Of a stretch of 64,000 bases of DNA, positions 42,635 through 51,898 are shown piece after piece. Under the pieces are notes generated by a model that made no database searches, was not told the DNA's origin, and saw only the letters and a list, made by a program, of their open reading frames with translations. Position 1 is the stretch's first letter. Every line of letters begins with the position of its first letter. This DNA comes from Polyangiaceae bacterium (GTDB lineage: Bacteria; Myxococcota_A; Polyangia; Polyangiales; Polyangiaceae). The position numbers were made by a program, and so were the translations under genes. The DNA lies in contig JACKEA010000003.1 in assembly GCA_020633235.1 (NCBI GenBank), positions 806,001-870,000 of the forward strand, in the 5' to 3' direction.

Positions 42635-44548
42635 ATGAACGCCGATGCCGAAGCCGTCGTCCTCGAGCTCCTGGCGGAGCGCTATCCGACCCGCGACGCC
42701 TTGGCTGCGGAAATCGCTCGCCTCGAGGGCGAGCTGAGCCTGCCCAAGGCCACCGTATTCGTGCTCAGTGACGTGCATGGCGAGTTCGAGAAGCTCCGGC
42801 ACGTGATCAACAACGGATCCGGCTCGCTGCGGCCCCTGGTGGAGAGCACCTTCGCCGAGAGCTCGTCCCCGGAGGAGCTGCGCGAGCTCCTGACGCTGAT
42901 CTTCTACCCCAGCGAAACGCTGGAACGGATGCAGGCCCGTGGCGCCGAGCGCCTGCGTCTGCTCGAGAGCCGGCTGAGGCAGCTGCTCACGCTCGTGAGA
43001 GTCCTCGCCCAATCGCGCTCCGTGCAGCGCGTCCGAAGCGTGCTGCCCGCGGAGTATCGCGAGCTCCTGGAGAACCTGATCTTCGACTCCGGCTCGGAGC
43101 ATCGACGAATCTACACCGACGCCGTCATCGCTTCCCTCGGGAAGGACGAGCGCGCGAGCCATCTATTGCGATTGGTGGCGCGTGTGCTGCGCAACCTGAG
43201 CGTCGACGAGATCGTGATCGCGGGAGACTGCTACGACCGCGGTCCCCGAGGCGATCTGGTCGTCGATTACCTTTCCCGCCAGCCGAACGCGCACATCACT
43301 TGGGGCAACCATGACATCGCCTGGATGGGCGCCGCGTTGGGCCACGCGTCTCTCATCGCGCACGTGCTCCGCATCTCCGTACGCTACGGCCGGCTCTCGC
43401 AGTTGGAACAGGGCTACGGCATTCCGCTGCTGCCGTTGGAGAACCTTGCAGAGGAGGTCTACGCCGGTGATCCCGCCCCCGCCTTCGCCTCCCGCGGCAG
43501 CGGTCTTCGGGCTCCGGAAACGCTCGCGCGGATGCAAAAAGCGGCGGCCGTCCTGCAGTTCAAGCTGGAAGGACAGGTGATCGCCCGGCACCCGGAGATG
43601 GCGATGGAGTCGCGACGCCTGCTGCAGCACATGGACCTCCACGACGGCAGCGTCACGATAGAAGGCCGCCGGCATCCACTGAAGGACGCGTATTTCCCCA
43701 CCATCGATGCGGCGGACCCCTATCGGTTGAGCGAGCCCGAGAGCAAGTGCTTGGAGCGGATCCGGAGCTCGTTCCTGTCGAGCGAGCCCCTGTGGCACCA
43801 CGTGCGCTTCATGGTGGATCGCGGCAGCATGTACCTGGTCCGCGACCAGCACGTGATTTTCCACGGCTGCGTGCCGGTGGACGACGAGGGCAAGCCCCTT
43901 TCCTTCGAGATAGACGGCAAGCCTCGCAGCGGACGCGCGCTGTTCGAGACCCTGGAAGACGTCGTGGCCCGCACCGCCGAGCATCCCTCCGAGAGCGACC
44001 TCGACCTGTTCTTCTATCTGTGGTGCGGGCCGCGATCCCCGCTGTTCGGTAAGGACAAGATCACCACCTTCGAGCGCTATCTGGTGGAGGACCCCACCAC
44101 CCACACCGAGACCAAGAACCCGTACTTCCGCCTGATCCACGACGCGGCGTTCTGCCGTCGCGTGTTGACGGACTTTGGCGTGGATGCCGAGCAGGGGATG
44201 ATCGTCAACGGTCACGTACCGGTCAAAGTGGAGCACGGCGAGAGCCCGCTGAAGGACAGCGGGCAGGCCGTCACCATCGATGGTGCCTTCTCCGAGGCCT
44301 ACGGAGACCATGGCTACACGCTGATCCTCGATGCCCACGGCACCCGGCTCGCCTTGCACCATCACTTCGAGTCCGTCGCCGCGGCGGTGGAGCAAGGGAT
44401 CGACATCATTCCCGAGGTGTCCGAGCTGAGGCGCTTCGTGCCGCCGAAAACCGTTCGAGACACGGAGGACGGCGCCTTGCTGCGGGCTCGGATTCAGCTC
44501 CTGCGCCGCCTTTTCAGCGTACACCCGGGCTCGCACGTGCGACCCTGA
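42635..44548 (+). CDS. fbp: Class III fructose-1,6-bisphosphatase (metallophosphatase)
   Basis: 637 aa, close to the family's length. Metal-binding signatures of a calcineurin-like phosphatase: VLSDVHGEFEKL (about 45), IVIAGDCYDRGPRGD (about 195), TWGNHDIAWMGAALG (about 225), VNGHVPVKVEHG (about 525) and DGAFSEAYGDHGYTLI (about 548). The long insertions between motifs are characteristic of class III enzymes, first described in Bacillus. It converts fructose-1,6-bisphosphate to fructose-6-phosphate in gluconeogenesis. Start ATG 42635; the frame upstream is a shadow of brkB. Confidence 0.93.
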   Translation: MNADAEAVVLELLAERYPTRDALAAEIARLEGELSLPKATVFVLSDVHGEFEKLRHVINNGSGSLRPLVESTFAESSSPEELRELLTLIFYPSETLERMQARGAERLRLLESRLRQLLTLVRVLAQSRSVQRVRSVLPAEYRELLENLIFDSGSEHRRIYTDAVIASLGKDERASHLLRLVARVLRNLSVDEIVIAGDCYDRGPRGDLVVDYLSRQPNAHITWGNHDIAWMGAALGHASLIAHVLRISVRYGRLSQLEQGYGIPLLPLENLAEEVYAGDPAPAFASRGSGLRAPETLARMQKAAAVLQFKLEGQVIARHPEMAMESRRLLQHMDLHDGSVTIEGRRHPLKDAYFPTIDAADPYRLSEPESKCLERIRSSFLSSEPLWHHVRFMVDRGSMYLVRDQHVIFHGCVPVDDEGKPLSFEIDGKPRSGRALFETLEDVVARTAEHPSESDLDLFFYLWCGPRSPLFGKDKITTFERYLVEDPTTHTETKNPYFRLIHDAAFCRRVLTDFGVDAEQGMIVNGHVPVKVEHGESPLKDSGQAVTIDGAFSEAYGDHGYTLILDAHGTRLALHHHFESVAAAVEQGIDIIPEVSELRRFVPPKTVRDTEDGALLRARIQLLRRLFSVHPGSHVRP

Positions 44549-44551
44549 GGC

Positions 44552-45559
44552 GTGAGCCACCTCCTCCTGGTCGGAAACCCTACCGCTCAAAGTGGCAAGA
44601 ACGCCGAACGCATCGAGCTTGCGTGCGCTCTGTTTCGCGAGAGCGGCGTCGAGGCGGAGCTGTTCCCCACCCTGCCGGGCGGCGAGACCATCGAGGCCCT
44701 GGCAGGTCGGCTCCGAAGCGGAAGCGACGAGCTGGTCGTCAGCATGGGCGGGGACGGGACCTTCCGCGAGGTTGCCGCCGCCATCGTCGAGTCTTCCCGG
44801 GCGGCTCACGTCGCGATGGGCATGCTGCCCACCGGCACTGCCAACGATCAGGGCAAGAGCTTCGGGCTCGAAGCTCGAGAGGACGCGCTACCCAGAAATG
44901 TCGCCGTGGTGTGCGCAGGCAAGGAGACGCGACTGGACGCCGGCCGGCTGCACGATCTCGACGAGAGCGGCCGGGTGCTCGGGAGCACGTGGTTCTTCGA
45001 CTCCGCGGGCTGGGGCCTTTCGGCCCGGGTGCTCTCGGTACGCAATCGAGATCGCAAGACGGTGGAAGATCTCGGGCCGTTGAAAGAGCTGTACCGTGAT
45101 CACCTGGTGTACGCCGGCGCGTTGCTCCGAACGTTCATGGAATCCCAGCTCGTCTGCTCGGAGTTTTCCGCGCGAATCACCGTGGACGGCGTCGAGCACG
45201 AGCACCGCGGCCTGACGGATCTGGTGATCAAAGGCACCCGGATCTACGGCGGCGCGTGGGTCTTCGACCCAACCAGCCGACACGACGACGGACAGTTCGA
45301 GCTGGTTCTGTTCCGCAGCAAGCGCGAATGGGTCAGCAAGGCCATCGTGGATCTGAACGGCAACCCGGTGACCGAAGAGATGCTCAATGAAATCGGCGTC
45401 GAGCACTTCAAGCCTCTTCGCGGGCGCGCATTCGAGCTCGCCCTTTCTGCGGATGGCGACGTGCCGGTGTTCGCCCAGGTGGATGGAGAAGAGATCCCCG
45501 CGTCGGCGAGAGTGCGTGTCGACGTCGTTCCGCAGGCGTTGCGCTTGATCGTCCCGTAG
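44552..45559 (+). CDS. Diacylglycerol/lipid kinase family protein (YegS/BmrU-type)
   Basis: 335 aa. Nucleotide-binding signature LVVSMGGDGTFREVAAAIV (about 66-86) and LPTGTANDQGKSFGL (about 92-106) identify the DAGK catalytic domain; the C-terminal part is the beta-sandwich domain of the family (FELVLFRSKREWVSKAIV, QVDGEEIP). It phosphorylates diacylglycerol, sphingoid or related lipid; the exact lipid cannot be told. The GTG start at 44552 is 3 bp after the fbp stop, so they are cotranscribed. Confidence 0.9.
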   Translation: MSHLLLVGNPTAQSGKNAERIELACALFRESGVEAELFPTLPGGETIEALAGRLRSGSDELVVSMGGDGTFREVAAAIVESSRAAHVAMGMLPTGTANDQGKSFGLEAREDALPRNVAVVCAGKETRLDAGRLHDLDESGRVLGSTWFFDSAGWGLSARVLSVRNRDRKTVEDLGPLKELYRDHLVYAGALLRTFMESQLVCSEFSARITVDGVEHEHRGLTDLVIKGTRIYGGAWVFDPTSRHDDGQFELVLFRSKREWVSKAIVDLNGNPVTEEMLNEIGVEHFKPLRGRAFELALSADGDVPVFAQVDGEEIPASARVRVDVVPQALRLIVP

Positions 45560-45729
45560 CGCTTCGTTGCTACTGGAATCCAGACGCAGGCACTGCGCAA
45601 ATTCGACCCACCAGCGCATCCGGTGCGGGGCACAGTGCACCTGGTGCGCTCGAAATTTCCCGCTTACTTTCGCGTACGTCTCTTGCATCAAAACCAAGCG
45701 TTTCACGCTGCAATACGGAGGAGTGCGCG

Positions 45730-47043
45730 ATGTTTGGACGTCCGAAGCCCGAGGTGCTGATTGCCGGCGCAGGCCCGGTTGGGTTGTTCGCCGCGCTGTG
45801 GCTGACCAAGCGCGGTGTTCGGGTGCGTGTCGTCGACGAAGAATGGCGGGGAGCGACTCATAGCTACGCATTGGCTCTTCATCCTCGCTCGCTGGAGTTG
45901 CTCGACGAAGTCGGTCTCGTCGACTCCGTCCTCGCCGATTGCCGACGAGTCGATCAGATGGGGCTGTACGTCGGCGCGGAACGGCGTGCAGGGATGGATC
46001 TCTCCAAGCTCCCTGCGAAATACCCCTTCTTGGCCATCATGCCGCAGGCGAGCTTCGAGAAGCTCCTCGAGGAGGCGCTGGGCAAGGAAGGCGTCGAGGT
46101 CGAGTGGGCGCATCGACTCGCGCGCATCAACCCGGGCTCGGACGCGGTAACGGTCACGATCGACACCCTGGAGCACGACTCCTTGGGCTACGCGGTAGCC
46201 CACACGGAAACCATCGTGGAGCGCTCGCAGAAGCTGGACGTCCCGTTCCTGATCGGTGCAGACGGACATTCGTCCGTGGTGCGCACTCAGCACGGCATCA
46301 AGTTCGACGCCGTGCGACCGGCGGACCACTTCGCCGTGTTCGAGTTCGACGCGACAGGAGACGTGCCCGACGAGGTCTGCGTCGTGATGAACGACACGGA
46401 CACCAACGTGCTGTGGCCCATGAGCGACCAGCGCTATCGTTGGAGCTTCCAGCTCGACGAAATGCACGCCCGCGACGACTCTCGCGAAAAGGACCGGCTC
46501 TTGATGCAGGTCGGCAACCGCGGTTACCCGCAGCTCGCCCCCGAATTCCTGCACCAGATGATCCGCGAGCGGGCCCCCTGGTTCACCGCTCGGCCCGAGC
46601 GCATCCATTGGCGCATGGCCGTGAAGTTCGAGCAAAGGCTGGCACGGAGCTTTGGAAGCGATCGCGTCTGGCTGGCAGGAGACTCCGCGCACATGACCGG
46701 CCCCGTGGGTGGTCAGAGCATGAACGTGGGGCTGCGGGAGGCCGCTCAGCTCGCGGAAATCCTGGCGGGCAACCTGCGCGGCAGCTCGTCCCGCGACGCG
46801 CTCGCCGCATACGGCAGCCAGCGCCTCACCGAGTGGCAGCAGCTGCTCGGCGTGGGTGGATCACACCTGGCGATGGCGGGCGACGTCCCCGATTGGCTGG
46901 CGGATCGCAGCGAGCGCGTCACGGCATGCATTCCGGCGTCCGGGGTGTATCTGGCGCAGCTCGTCAAGCAGCTGGGCTTCGAGCCCAAGATTGCGCCGCA
47001 GCCGTCCGTCCGCCCGCCGCCGGCCCCCAGGCACGCACCCTGA
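45730..47043 (+). CDS. FAD-dependent aromatic-ring monooxygenase-type enzyme
   Basis: 437 aa. Rossmann FAD motif VLIAGAGPVGLFAALWLTKRG at residues 9-29 with the Glu/Asp at DEEWRGA, the DG motif FLIGADGHSSVVRTQ near 175, and GDSAHMTGPVGGQSMNVGLR near 318, typical of PHBH-like flavoprotein monooxygenases. Residues 380-437 are a variable Pro-rich tail. It hydroxylates a phenolic, polyketide or other aromatic substrate, which cannot be named. Clear SD (GGAGGA) upstream. The 170-bp gap before it is less GC-rich than its surroundings and holds the promoter. Convergent with GH63, 1 bp between stops. Confidence 0.9.
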   Translation: MFGRPKPEVLIAGAGPVGLFAALWLTKRGVRVRVVDEEWRGATHSYALALHPRSLELLDEVGLVDSVLADCRRVDQMGLYVGAERRAGMDLSKLPAKYPFLAIMPQASFEKLLEEALGKEGVEVEWAHRLARINPGSDAVTVTIDTLEHDSLGYAVAHTETIVERSQKLDVPFLIGADGHSSVVRTQHGIKFDAVRPADHFAVFEFDATGDVPDEVCVVMNDTDTNVLWPMSDQRYRWSFQLDEMHARDDSREKDRLLMQVGNRGYPQLAPEFLHQMIRERAPWFTARPERIHWRMAVKFEQRLARSFGSDRVWLAGDSAHMTGPVGGQSMNVGLREAAQLAEILAGNLRGSSSRDALAAYGSQRLTEWQQLLGVGGSHLAMAGDVPDWLADRSERVTACIPASGVYLAQLVKQLGFEPKIAPQPSVRPPPAPRHAP

Positions 47044-47044
47044 A

Positions 47045-49711
47045 TCACTGGCCGCGGTGAGCCGCGACGTTCTCGAGGCACTGCGCCACCAGCGCCGTCC
47101 AACCGGTCTGGTGGCTGGCCCCGAGGCCTTCTCCGGAATCGCCGTCGAAGTACTCGTAGAACAGCACCAGATCCCGAAACGCGGGATCGTCCCCATAGCG
47201 GCGGTCAGGCCCGTGACACGGGCGACGACCAGCAGAGTTGGGCAGAAACAAGCGCGACAGGCGGCGCGCGATCTCGTGCGCCGCGCGGTCGAGGGTCACC
47301 CAGTTGCCGGAGCCTTTGGGGCACTCCACCTTGAGGGTGTCGCCGTAGAAGTAGTGATAGCGCTCCAGCGCCTCGATGATCAGATAGTTGAGCGGGAACC
47401 ACACCGGCCCGCGCCAGTTGGAGTTGCCGCCGAACATGCCCGTGGTGGACTCTCCGGGCTCGTAGTCCACACGGTACTCGCGACCATCGATGTGAAAAAC
47501 GTAGGGCTGAGCGCTGTGAAATCGCGAGAGCGAGCGGATGCCCCAGGGCGACAAGAACTCGGCTTCGTCCAGTAGGTATCCGAGCAGCCGCACCAGGCGC
47601 TCTCGAGACGGAACCGCGAGCAGGCGGCGCGGCTCGCTACCGTGCGGCGTGAGGCAGGTGATGTGCCGCGCCAGATCTCGCCGGTTGTCCAAGAACCACT
47701 GCATGCGGCGCTTGAACCCGGGCAACGCGTCCACGACCTCGTCTTCCAAAGCCTCCACCGCGAACAGTGGAACCAGTCCCACCAGGGAGCGGGTCCTGAG
47801 CGGGATCACCTGGCCGTGGATGTGGAGCTGGTCGTAGTAAAAGCCGTCCTCCTCCTCCCACAGCCCGGTGCCACCCAGGCTGTTCATCGCGTCCACGATG
47901 GCCACGAAGTGCTCGAAGAACTTGGACGCCATGTCCTCGTAGCTCGGCTCGAAGCGCGCCAGCTCGAGCGCCATCGCCAGCATGGTGCTCGCGTAGAAGG
48001 CCATCCATGCCGTGCCGTCCGCCTGCTCCAGCCGCCCGCCGGACGGAAGCGCGTGAGAGCGATCGAACAGGCCAATGTTGTCGAGCCCGAGAAAGCCGCC
48101 GGAAAACAGGTGATCGCCCTCGTCGTCCTTGCGATTCACCCACCAGGTAAAGTTCAAGAGCAGCTTGTTGAACACGCGGGCGAGGAACACTCGATCTCGT
48201 TCGCCGCGCTTGGCGCTCATCTTGTACACGCGCCACGCCGCCCACGCGTGCACCGGCGGGTTCACGTCCGAAAAGCCGAACTCGTAAGCGGGGATCTGGC
48301 CGTTCGGGTGCAGGTACCACTCACGCAGCAAGAGCACGAGTTGCTCCTGCGCGAAGTGGGGGTCCAGCCGCGTCATGGGCAGCATGTGGAAGGCCAGGTC
48401 CCAGGCCGCGTACCAGGGGTACTCCCACTTGTCCGGCATGCTCAGCACGTCGCGGTTGTACAAGTGCCGCCAATCCCGGTTGCGTCCGTGATGGCGGCCC
48501 GCGGGCGGCGGCGGCATGGCCGGGTCTCCCTCCAGCCAATGCTCCACCACGTAGTGATAATACTGCTTCGTCCACAAGAGCCCCGCGTGGGCCTGACGCG
48601 CCACTCGAGCCTCTTCTTCGCTCTGCTGCGGAGGTCGCCGCGCCGCGTGGAAGGCGTCCGCCTCGACGATGCGATCCGACAAGATCCGCTCCACGTGCTC
48701 GGGCAGCCGCGCGAGCTCGTCGTCGACGTGAGCGGAGAGCCGCGCGCGCAGCACCACTTCCGCGCCCGGCGGGATCTCGAGCACGTAGTGCGCCGCGGCC
48801 TTGGTTCCGAACTGCGCGGGGTTCACCGCAGAACGCCGACCCTGGACCACGTATTCGTGGAACGCGTCCTTCACCCACTTTGACTCGTTCTCGGCGCCGA
48901 ACAGGCGCTCCGCGTTCGTCTCGTTGTCCGTGAACAGCAGCTCTTCGAGCTCCGCCAGCGGCTCCAGCTCCAGGCGCATCAGGCCGAGGCTCTCGTGCTG
49001 GCACTGGATCACGTAGGGGCCATCGGCGTGCAGCTTGGGCTTCGGCCAGTAGCCCTCGGAGCTGCGCCCCCAGGACCAGGTGTTACGAAACCAAAGCGTG
49101 GGGAGCACGTGAATGCGCTGCGCCTCCGGCCCGCGATTCACAATCGTGTAGCGCGCGACGATGTCGTTCGGTCCGCCTTTGCCGTACTCCGCAAACACGT
49201 CGAAGTAGCGCGCTTCGTCGAACACGCCCAAGTCGGAGAGCTCGAGCTCGCGGTCGAGACGACCCCGTGCGGCGTTCTCGCTCACCAGTCGCTGATAGGG
49301 GAACGCGGCGTGCGGGTACTTGTAGAGCGCCTTGGCGTACGCGTACGTCGGCGTCGCGTCCAGGTAGTAGTAGAGTTCTTTGACGTCCTCGCCGTGGTTG
49401 CCCTCGGGCCCGGTCAGTCCGAACAAGCGCTCCTTCAAGATCGCATCTCGCTCGTTCCACAGCGCGAGGGCGAAGCACAGCCTCGCCTGGCGGTCGCAAA
49501 TGCCGAGCAGCCCGTCTTCGCCCCAGCGGTAGGCTCGGCTGCGCGCGTGCTCGTGGGGAAAGTAGCGCCAGCTGTCGCCGTTGTCGGAGTAGTCCTCCCG
49601 CACGGTGCCCCATTGCCGCTCGGACAGGTACGGGCCCCACCGTTTCCAGTTCTTGTCGCGCCGAGCGTCCTCGGCGAGCCTCAGATCCTCTGCACTGACG
49701 ACGGCCACCAT
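47045..49711 (-). CDS. GH63/MGH1-like glycoside hydrolase
   Basis: 888 aa from the ATG at 49711 (a GTG at 49744 would reach into a REP copy). The N-terminal half is a beta-sandwich (RWGPYLSERQWGTVREDYS, WRYFPHEHARSRAYRWGEDG). The C-terminal half is an (alpha/alpha)6 barrel with WYAAWDLAFHMLPMTRLDP holding the probable general acid Asp, and GMFGGNSNWRGPVWFPLNYL, a hallmark of MGH1-type enzymes. This group acts on mannosylglycerate, alpha-glucosides or trehalose-like sugars. It follows the GH15 gene and is probably in its operon, working next to the pentose-phosphate genes. Stop 1 bp from the oxygenase stop. Confidence 0.88.
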   Translation of the reverse strand: MVAVVSAEDLRLAEDARRDKNWKRWGPYLSERQWGTVREDYSDNGDSWRYFPHEHARSRAYRWGEDGLLGICDRQARLCFALALWNERDAILKERLFGLTGPEGNHGEDVKELYYYLDATPTYAYAKALYKYPHAAFPYQRLVSENAARGRLDRELELSDLGVFDEARYFDVFAEYGKGGPNDIVARYTIVNRGPEAQRIHVLPTLWFRNTWSWGRSSEGYWPKPKLHADGPYVIQCQHESLGLMRLELEPLAELEELLFTDNETNAERLFGAENESKWVKDAFHEYVVQGRRSAVNPAQFGTKAAAHYVLEIPPGAEVVLRARLSAHVDDELARLPEHVERILSDRIVEADAFHAARRPPQQSEEEARVARQAHAGLLWTKQYYHYVVEHWLEGDPAMPPPPAGRHHGRNRDWRHLYNRDVLSMPDKWEYPWYAAWDLAFHMLPMTRLDPHFAQEQLVLLLREWYLHPNGQIPAYEFGFSDVNPPVHAWAAWRVYKMSAKRGERDRVFLARVFNKLLLNFTWWVNRKDDEGDHLFSGGFLGLDNIGLFDRSHALPSGGRLEQADGTAWMAFYASTMLAMALELARFEPSYEDMASKFFEHFVAIVDAMNSLGGTGLWEEEDGFYYDQLHIHGQVIPLRTRSLVGLVPLFAVEALEDEVVDALPGFKRRMQWFLDNRRDLARHITCLTPHGSEPRRLLAVPSRERLVRLLGYLLDEAEFLSPWGIRSLSRFHSAQPYVFHIDGREYRVDYEPGESTTGMFGGNSNWRGPVWFPLNYLIIEALERYHYFYGDTLKVECPKGSGNWVTLDRAAHEIARRLSRLFLPNSAGRRPCHGPDRRYGDDPAFRDLVLFYEYFDGDSGEGLGASHQTGWTALVAQCLENVAAHRGQ

Positions 49712-49746
49712 CGCATCATTCCAGAGTCGCGCCGTCGTTCCCACCA

Positions 49747-49770
49747 GACTCGCGCCGACCCGACAAAATC
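49747..49770 (-). repeat. REP-like dispersed repeat, copy H1 (half copy)
   Basis: Reverse-strand reading TTTTGTCGGGTCGGCGCGAG; the 3' arm is missing or strongly decayed. It lies back to back with H2 (15 bp between), both in the gap between the GH63 start and the GH15 stop. Confidence 0.5.
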
Positions 49771-49785
49771 CTCCGGGTCCATCCT

Positions 49786-49825
49786 GATGTTGGCTCGCCG
49801 CGGAACCTCGGGGCTCGACGGCGCG
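49786..49825 (+). repeat. REP-like dispersed repeat, copy H2 (diverged)
   Basis: GATGTTGGCTCGCCGCGGAA followed by a longer C/G-rich loop and GACGGCGCG. It ends 1 bp before the GH15 stop. With H1 it makes an inverted pair in the opposite sense to F/G. Confidence 0.55.
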
Positions 49826-49826
49826 G

Positions 49827-51644
49827 TCAGGCTTCGTGGCCGGCGCGACTCAAGCGTCGGTCCAAGTCGAACGCCGCGCTGATCAGCGCCAAGTGCGTGA
49901 ACGCCTGCGGGAAGTTTCCGAGGTGCTCACCCGAGGCCCCCAGCTGTTCCGCGTACAGGCCGACGTGGTTCGCGTATCCGAGCATCTTCTCGAAGTAGAA
50001 GCGCGCCTTCGGCAGGTTGCCCCCGCGGGAGAGGCACTCCACGTACCAGAAGCTGCAGATCGAGAACGTGCCCTCCTCGCCGTGGAGGCCGTCGGAGGCC
50101 GCTTCGCCCACGCGGTAGCGGTACACCAACGAGTCCTCCACCAGATCTCGCCGGATGGCGCGCATGGTGCTGAGCCAGCGCGGATCCGAGGGGCTCACGA
50201 AGCGCATCAAAGGCATCGCCAACGTGGCGGCGTCCAGCGTCTTGCTCCCCAGGTACTGCACGAACGCGCCGAGCTCCGCGTCGAAGAACTCTTCGTGGAT
50301 CTGTTGGTGGATGCGATCTCGCGCGGCGAGCCAGCGATCGAAGGGCGACGGCAAGGATCGCTTCTGGGCCAGCCGCATCGCGCGGTCGAGCGCCACCCAG
50401 CACATCAGCCGTGAATACAGGAAGTGCTGGCGGCCTCCGCGCACCTCCCACACGCCCTCGTCCGGTTGGTTCCAGTTCTCGCACACCCAGTTCACGAGGC
50501 GCGTGACGTCCTTCCATGCGTCGTAGTGAATCGGGTCGCCGTACTTGTCGTACAGGTAGATGGAGTCCATCAGCTCGCCGTAGATGTCGAGCTGGAGCTG
50601 ATCGTAGGCTCCGTTGCCGATACGCACCGGCGCGGAACCCCTGTACCCCTCGAGATGGGAGAGGCTCTCTTCCACCAGGTGCCGGCGGCCATCGAGACCG
50701 TACATGATCTGCAGCGCGCCCCCGTCGCTGAGCTCTCCGGTTCGCTCCTCCAGCCAGCCCATGAACTGCGCGGCTTCGTCGGTGAAACCCAGGCGCAGGA
50801 GGGCATACAACGTGAACGAGGCGTCGCGGATCCAAGTGTAGCGGTAGTCCCAATTGCGCACGCCCCCGATCTCTTCCGGCAGCCCGAAGGTGGGCGCGGC
50901 GACCAACGAGCCGTACTTCTGCGACGTCATCAGCTTGAGCACCAAGGCAGAGCGATTCACCATCTCGCGCCAGCGCCCCTTGTACTGAGAGCGCCCGATC
51001 CAGTTTCGCCAGAAGCTGGTGGTCATCTTGAAGGCTTCGGCCACGTAGTCCGGGAGCGCAGAAGGTGAGGGCTCACCGGGGACGACCTCTTCCAGGACCC
51101 ACGGCGACGTCTCCCCGCTGCGGAGCTTGAACTCCGCAATGGCGGCGCCGTTCTCGATCCGCACCGGAACGGGCGTTCGCAATCGGAGCACGGTCTTGTC
51201 CGGACCTTCGGACGCGAATATCACCTCGCCCTCGCGGGTTTCGACCTTGTGCGACGCGCGTCCGTAGTCGAATCGAGGCTCGCAGACCATGCGAAAGGCA
51301 ACCTCTCCGCGAACGGTCTTCGCGCGGCGAACCAGGTTGTGCGCCCAGCCCACTTCCTCCACGGGCATGAAGTCGCTCACCTCCGCGACGCCCTCGTGGG
51401 AGAGAAAGCGAGAGAGCAGGATGTTCGTGTCCGGCAGGTACATCTGCTTCTGCTTGGCGCCCTCGAGCACCGGAGCGAGCTGAAAGCGACCGCCCTTTTC
51501 GCGGTCCAACAGCGCTCCAAACACGGTGGGGGAGTCGAACTCCGGAAAGCACATGAAGTCGATCGACCCGTCCATGCCCACCAGGGCCACGGTGTGCAGA
51601 TCCCCGATCACCCCGTAGTTCTCGATCGGCTGGTAACCCTGCAT
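49827..51644 (-). CDS. GH15 glucoamylase/trehalase-type glycoside hydrolase
   Basis: 605 aa, no signal, cytoplasmic. The N-terminal beta domain begins YQPIENYGVIGDLHTVALVG. The (alpha/alpha)6 barrel has GVRNWDYRYTWIRDASFTLYALL (about 250) as the substrate-binding signature and the acid segment MGWLEERTGE. The C-terminal YVECLSRGGNLPKARFYFEKML is typical of this group. It releases glucose from alpha-glucans or trehalose. A GAGGAGT Shine-Dalgarno precedes the ATG. It leads an operon with the GH63 gene and is divergent from zwf, which fits glucose release feeding the pentose-phosphate pathway. Confidence 0.92.
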   Translation of the reverse strand: MQGYQPIENYGVIGDLHTVALVGMDGSIDFMCFPEFDSPTVFGALLDREKGGRFQLAPVLEGAKQKQMYLPDTNILLSRFLSHEGVAEVSDFMPVEEVGWAHNLVRRAKTVRGEVAFRMVCEPRFDYGRASHKVETREGEVIFASEGPDKTVLRLRTPVPVRIENGAAIAEFKLRSGETSPWVLEEVVPGEPSPSALPDYVAEAFKMTTSFWRNWIGRSQYKGRWREMVNRSALVLKLMTSQKYGSLVAAPTFGLPEEIGGVRNWDYRYTWIRDASFTLYALLRLGFTDEAAQFMGWLEERTGELSDGGALQIMYGLDGRRHLVEESLSHLEGYRGSAPVRIGNGAYDQLQLDIYGELMDSIYLYDKYGDPIHYDAWKDVTRLVNWVCENWNQPDEGVWEVRGGRQHFLYSRLMCWVALDRAMRLAQKRSLPSPFDRWLAARDRIHQQIHEEFFDAELGAFVQYLGSKTLDAATLAMPLMRFVSPSDPRWLSTMRAIRRDLVEDSLVYRYRVGEAASDGLHGEEGTFSICSFWYVECLSRGGNLPKARFYFEKMLGYANHVGLYAEQLGASGEHLGNFPQAFTHLALISAAFDLDRRLSRAGHEA

Positions 51645-51732
51645 CGTTCCTCACTCCTCCTGGCTGTCGGCTCACACGTCGCCGAGTGTCGAAGGTCGTA
51701 CGAAATCCACCGCTTCGTCCACCGAAAGTCCT

Positions 51733-51745
51733 CTGCAAGTTGCAG
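51733..51745. promoter_or_regulatory. Palindrome between GH15 and zwf
   Basis: CTGCAAGTTGCAG is a 13-bp perfect palindrome around one central base. It lies midway in the 254-bp gap between divergent glycosidase and zwf operons, a natural place for a shared sugar-responsive operator (LacI-type sites look alike, but lack this odd centre). The rest of the gap shows no other motif. Confidence 0.4.
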
Positions 51746-51898
51746 CGCGACCGCTGCTGCTCGCGTGCACAGTGCTCGCCTCGCCGCCTGCGTGTTACCG
51801 AATGAGGCGGGCCACGGGCGTTTCGACGCACGGACCGTCAATTCATGGGGCGTCGATGGGCCCGCGTTTCGGGCACACAACGAGAGAACAGGAGCGTC

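Noticed and set aside
45560..45729. Possible operator or tRNA in the less GC-rich gap before the oxygenase
   Set aside because: No tRNA arms or strong palindrome; only a short GGTGC/GCACC stem.
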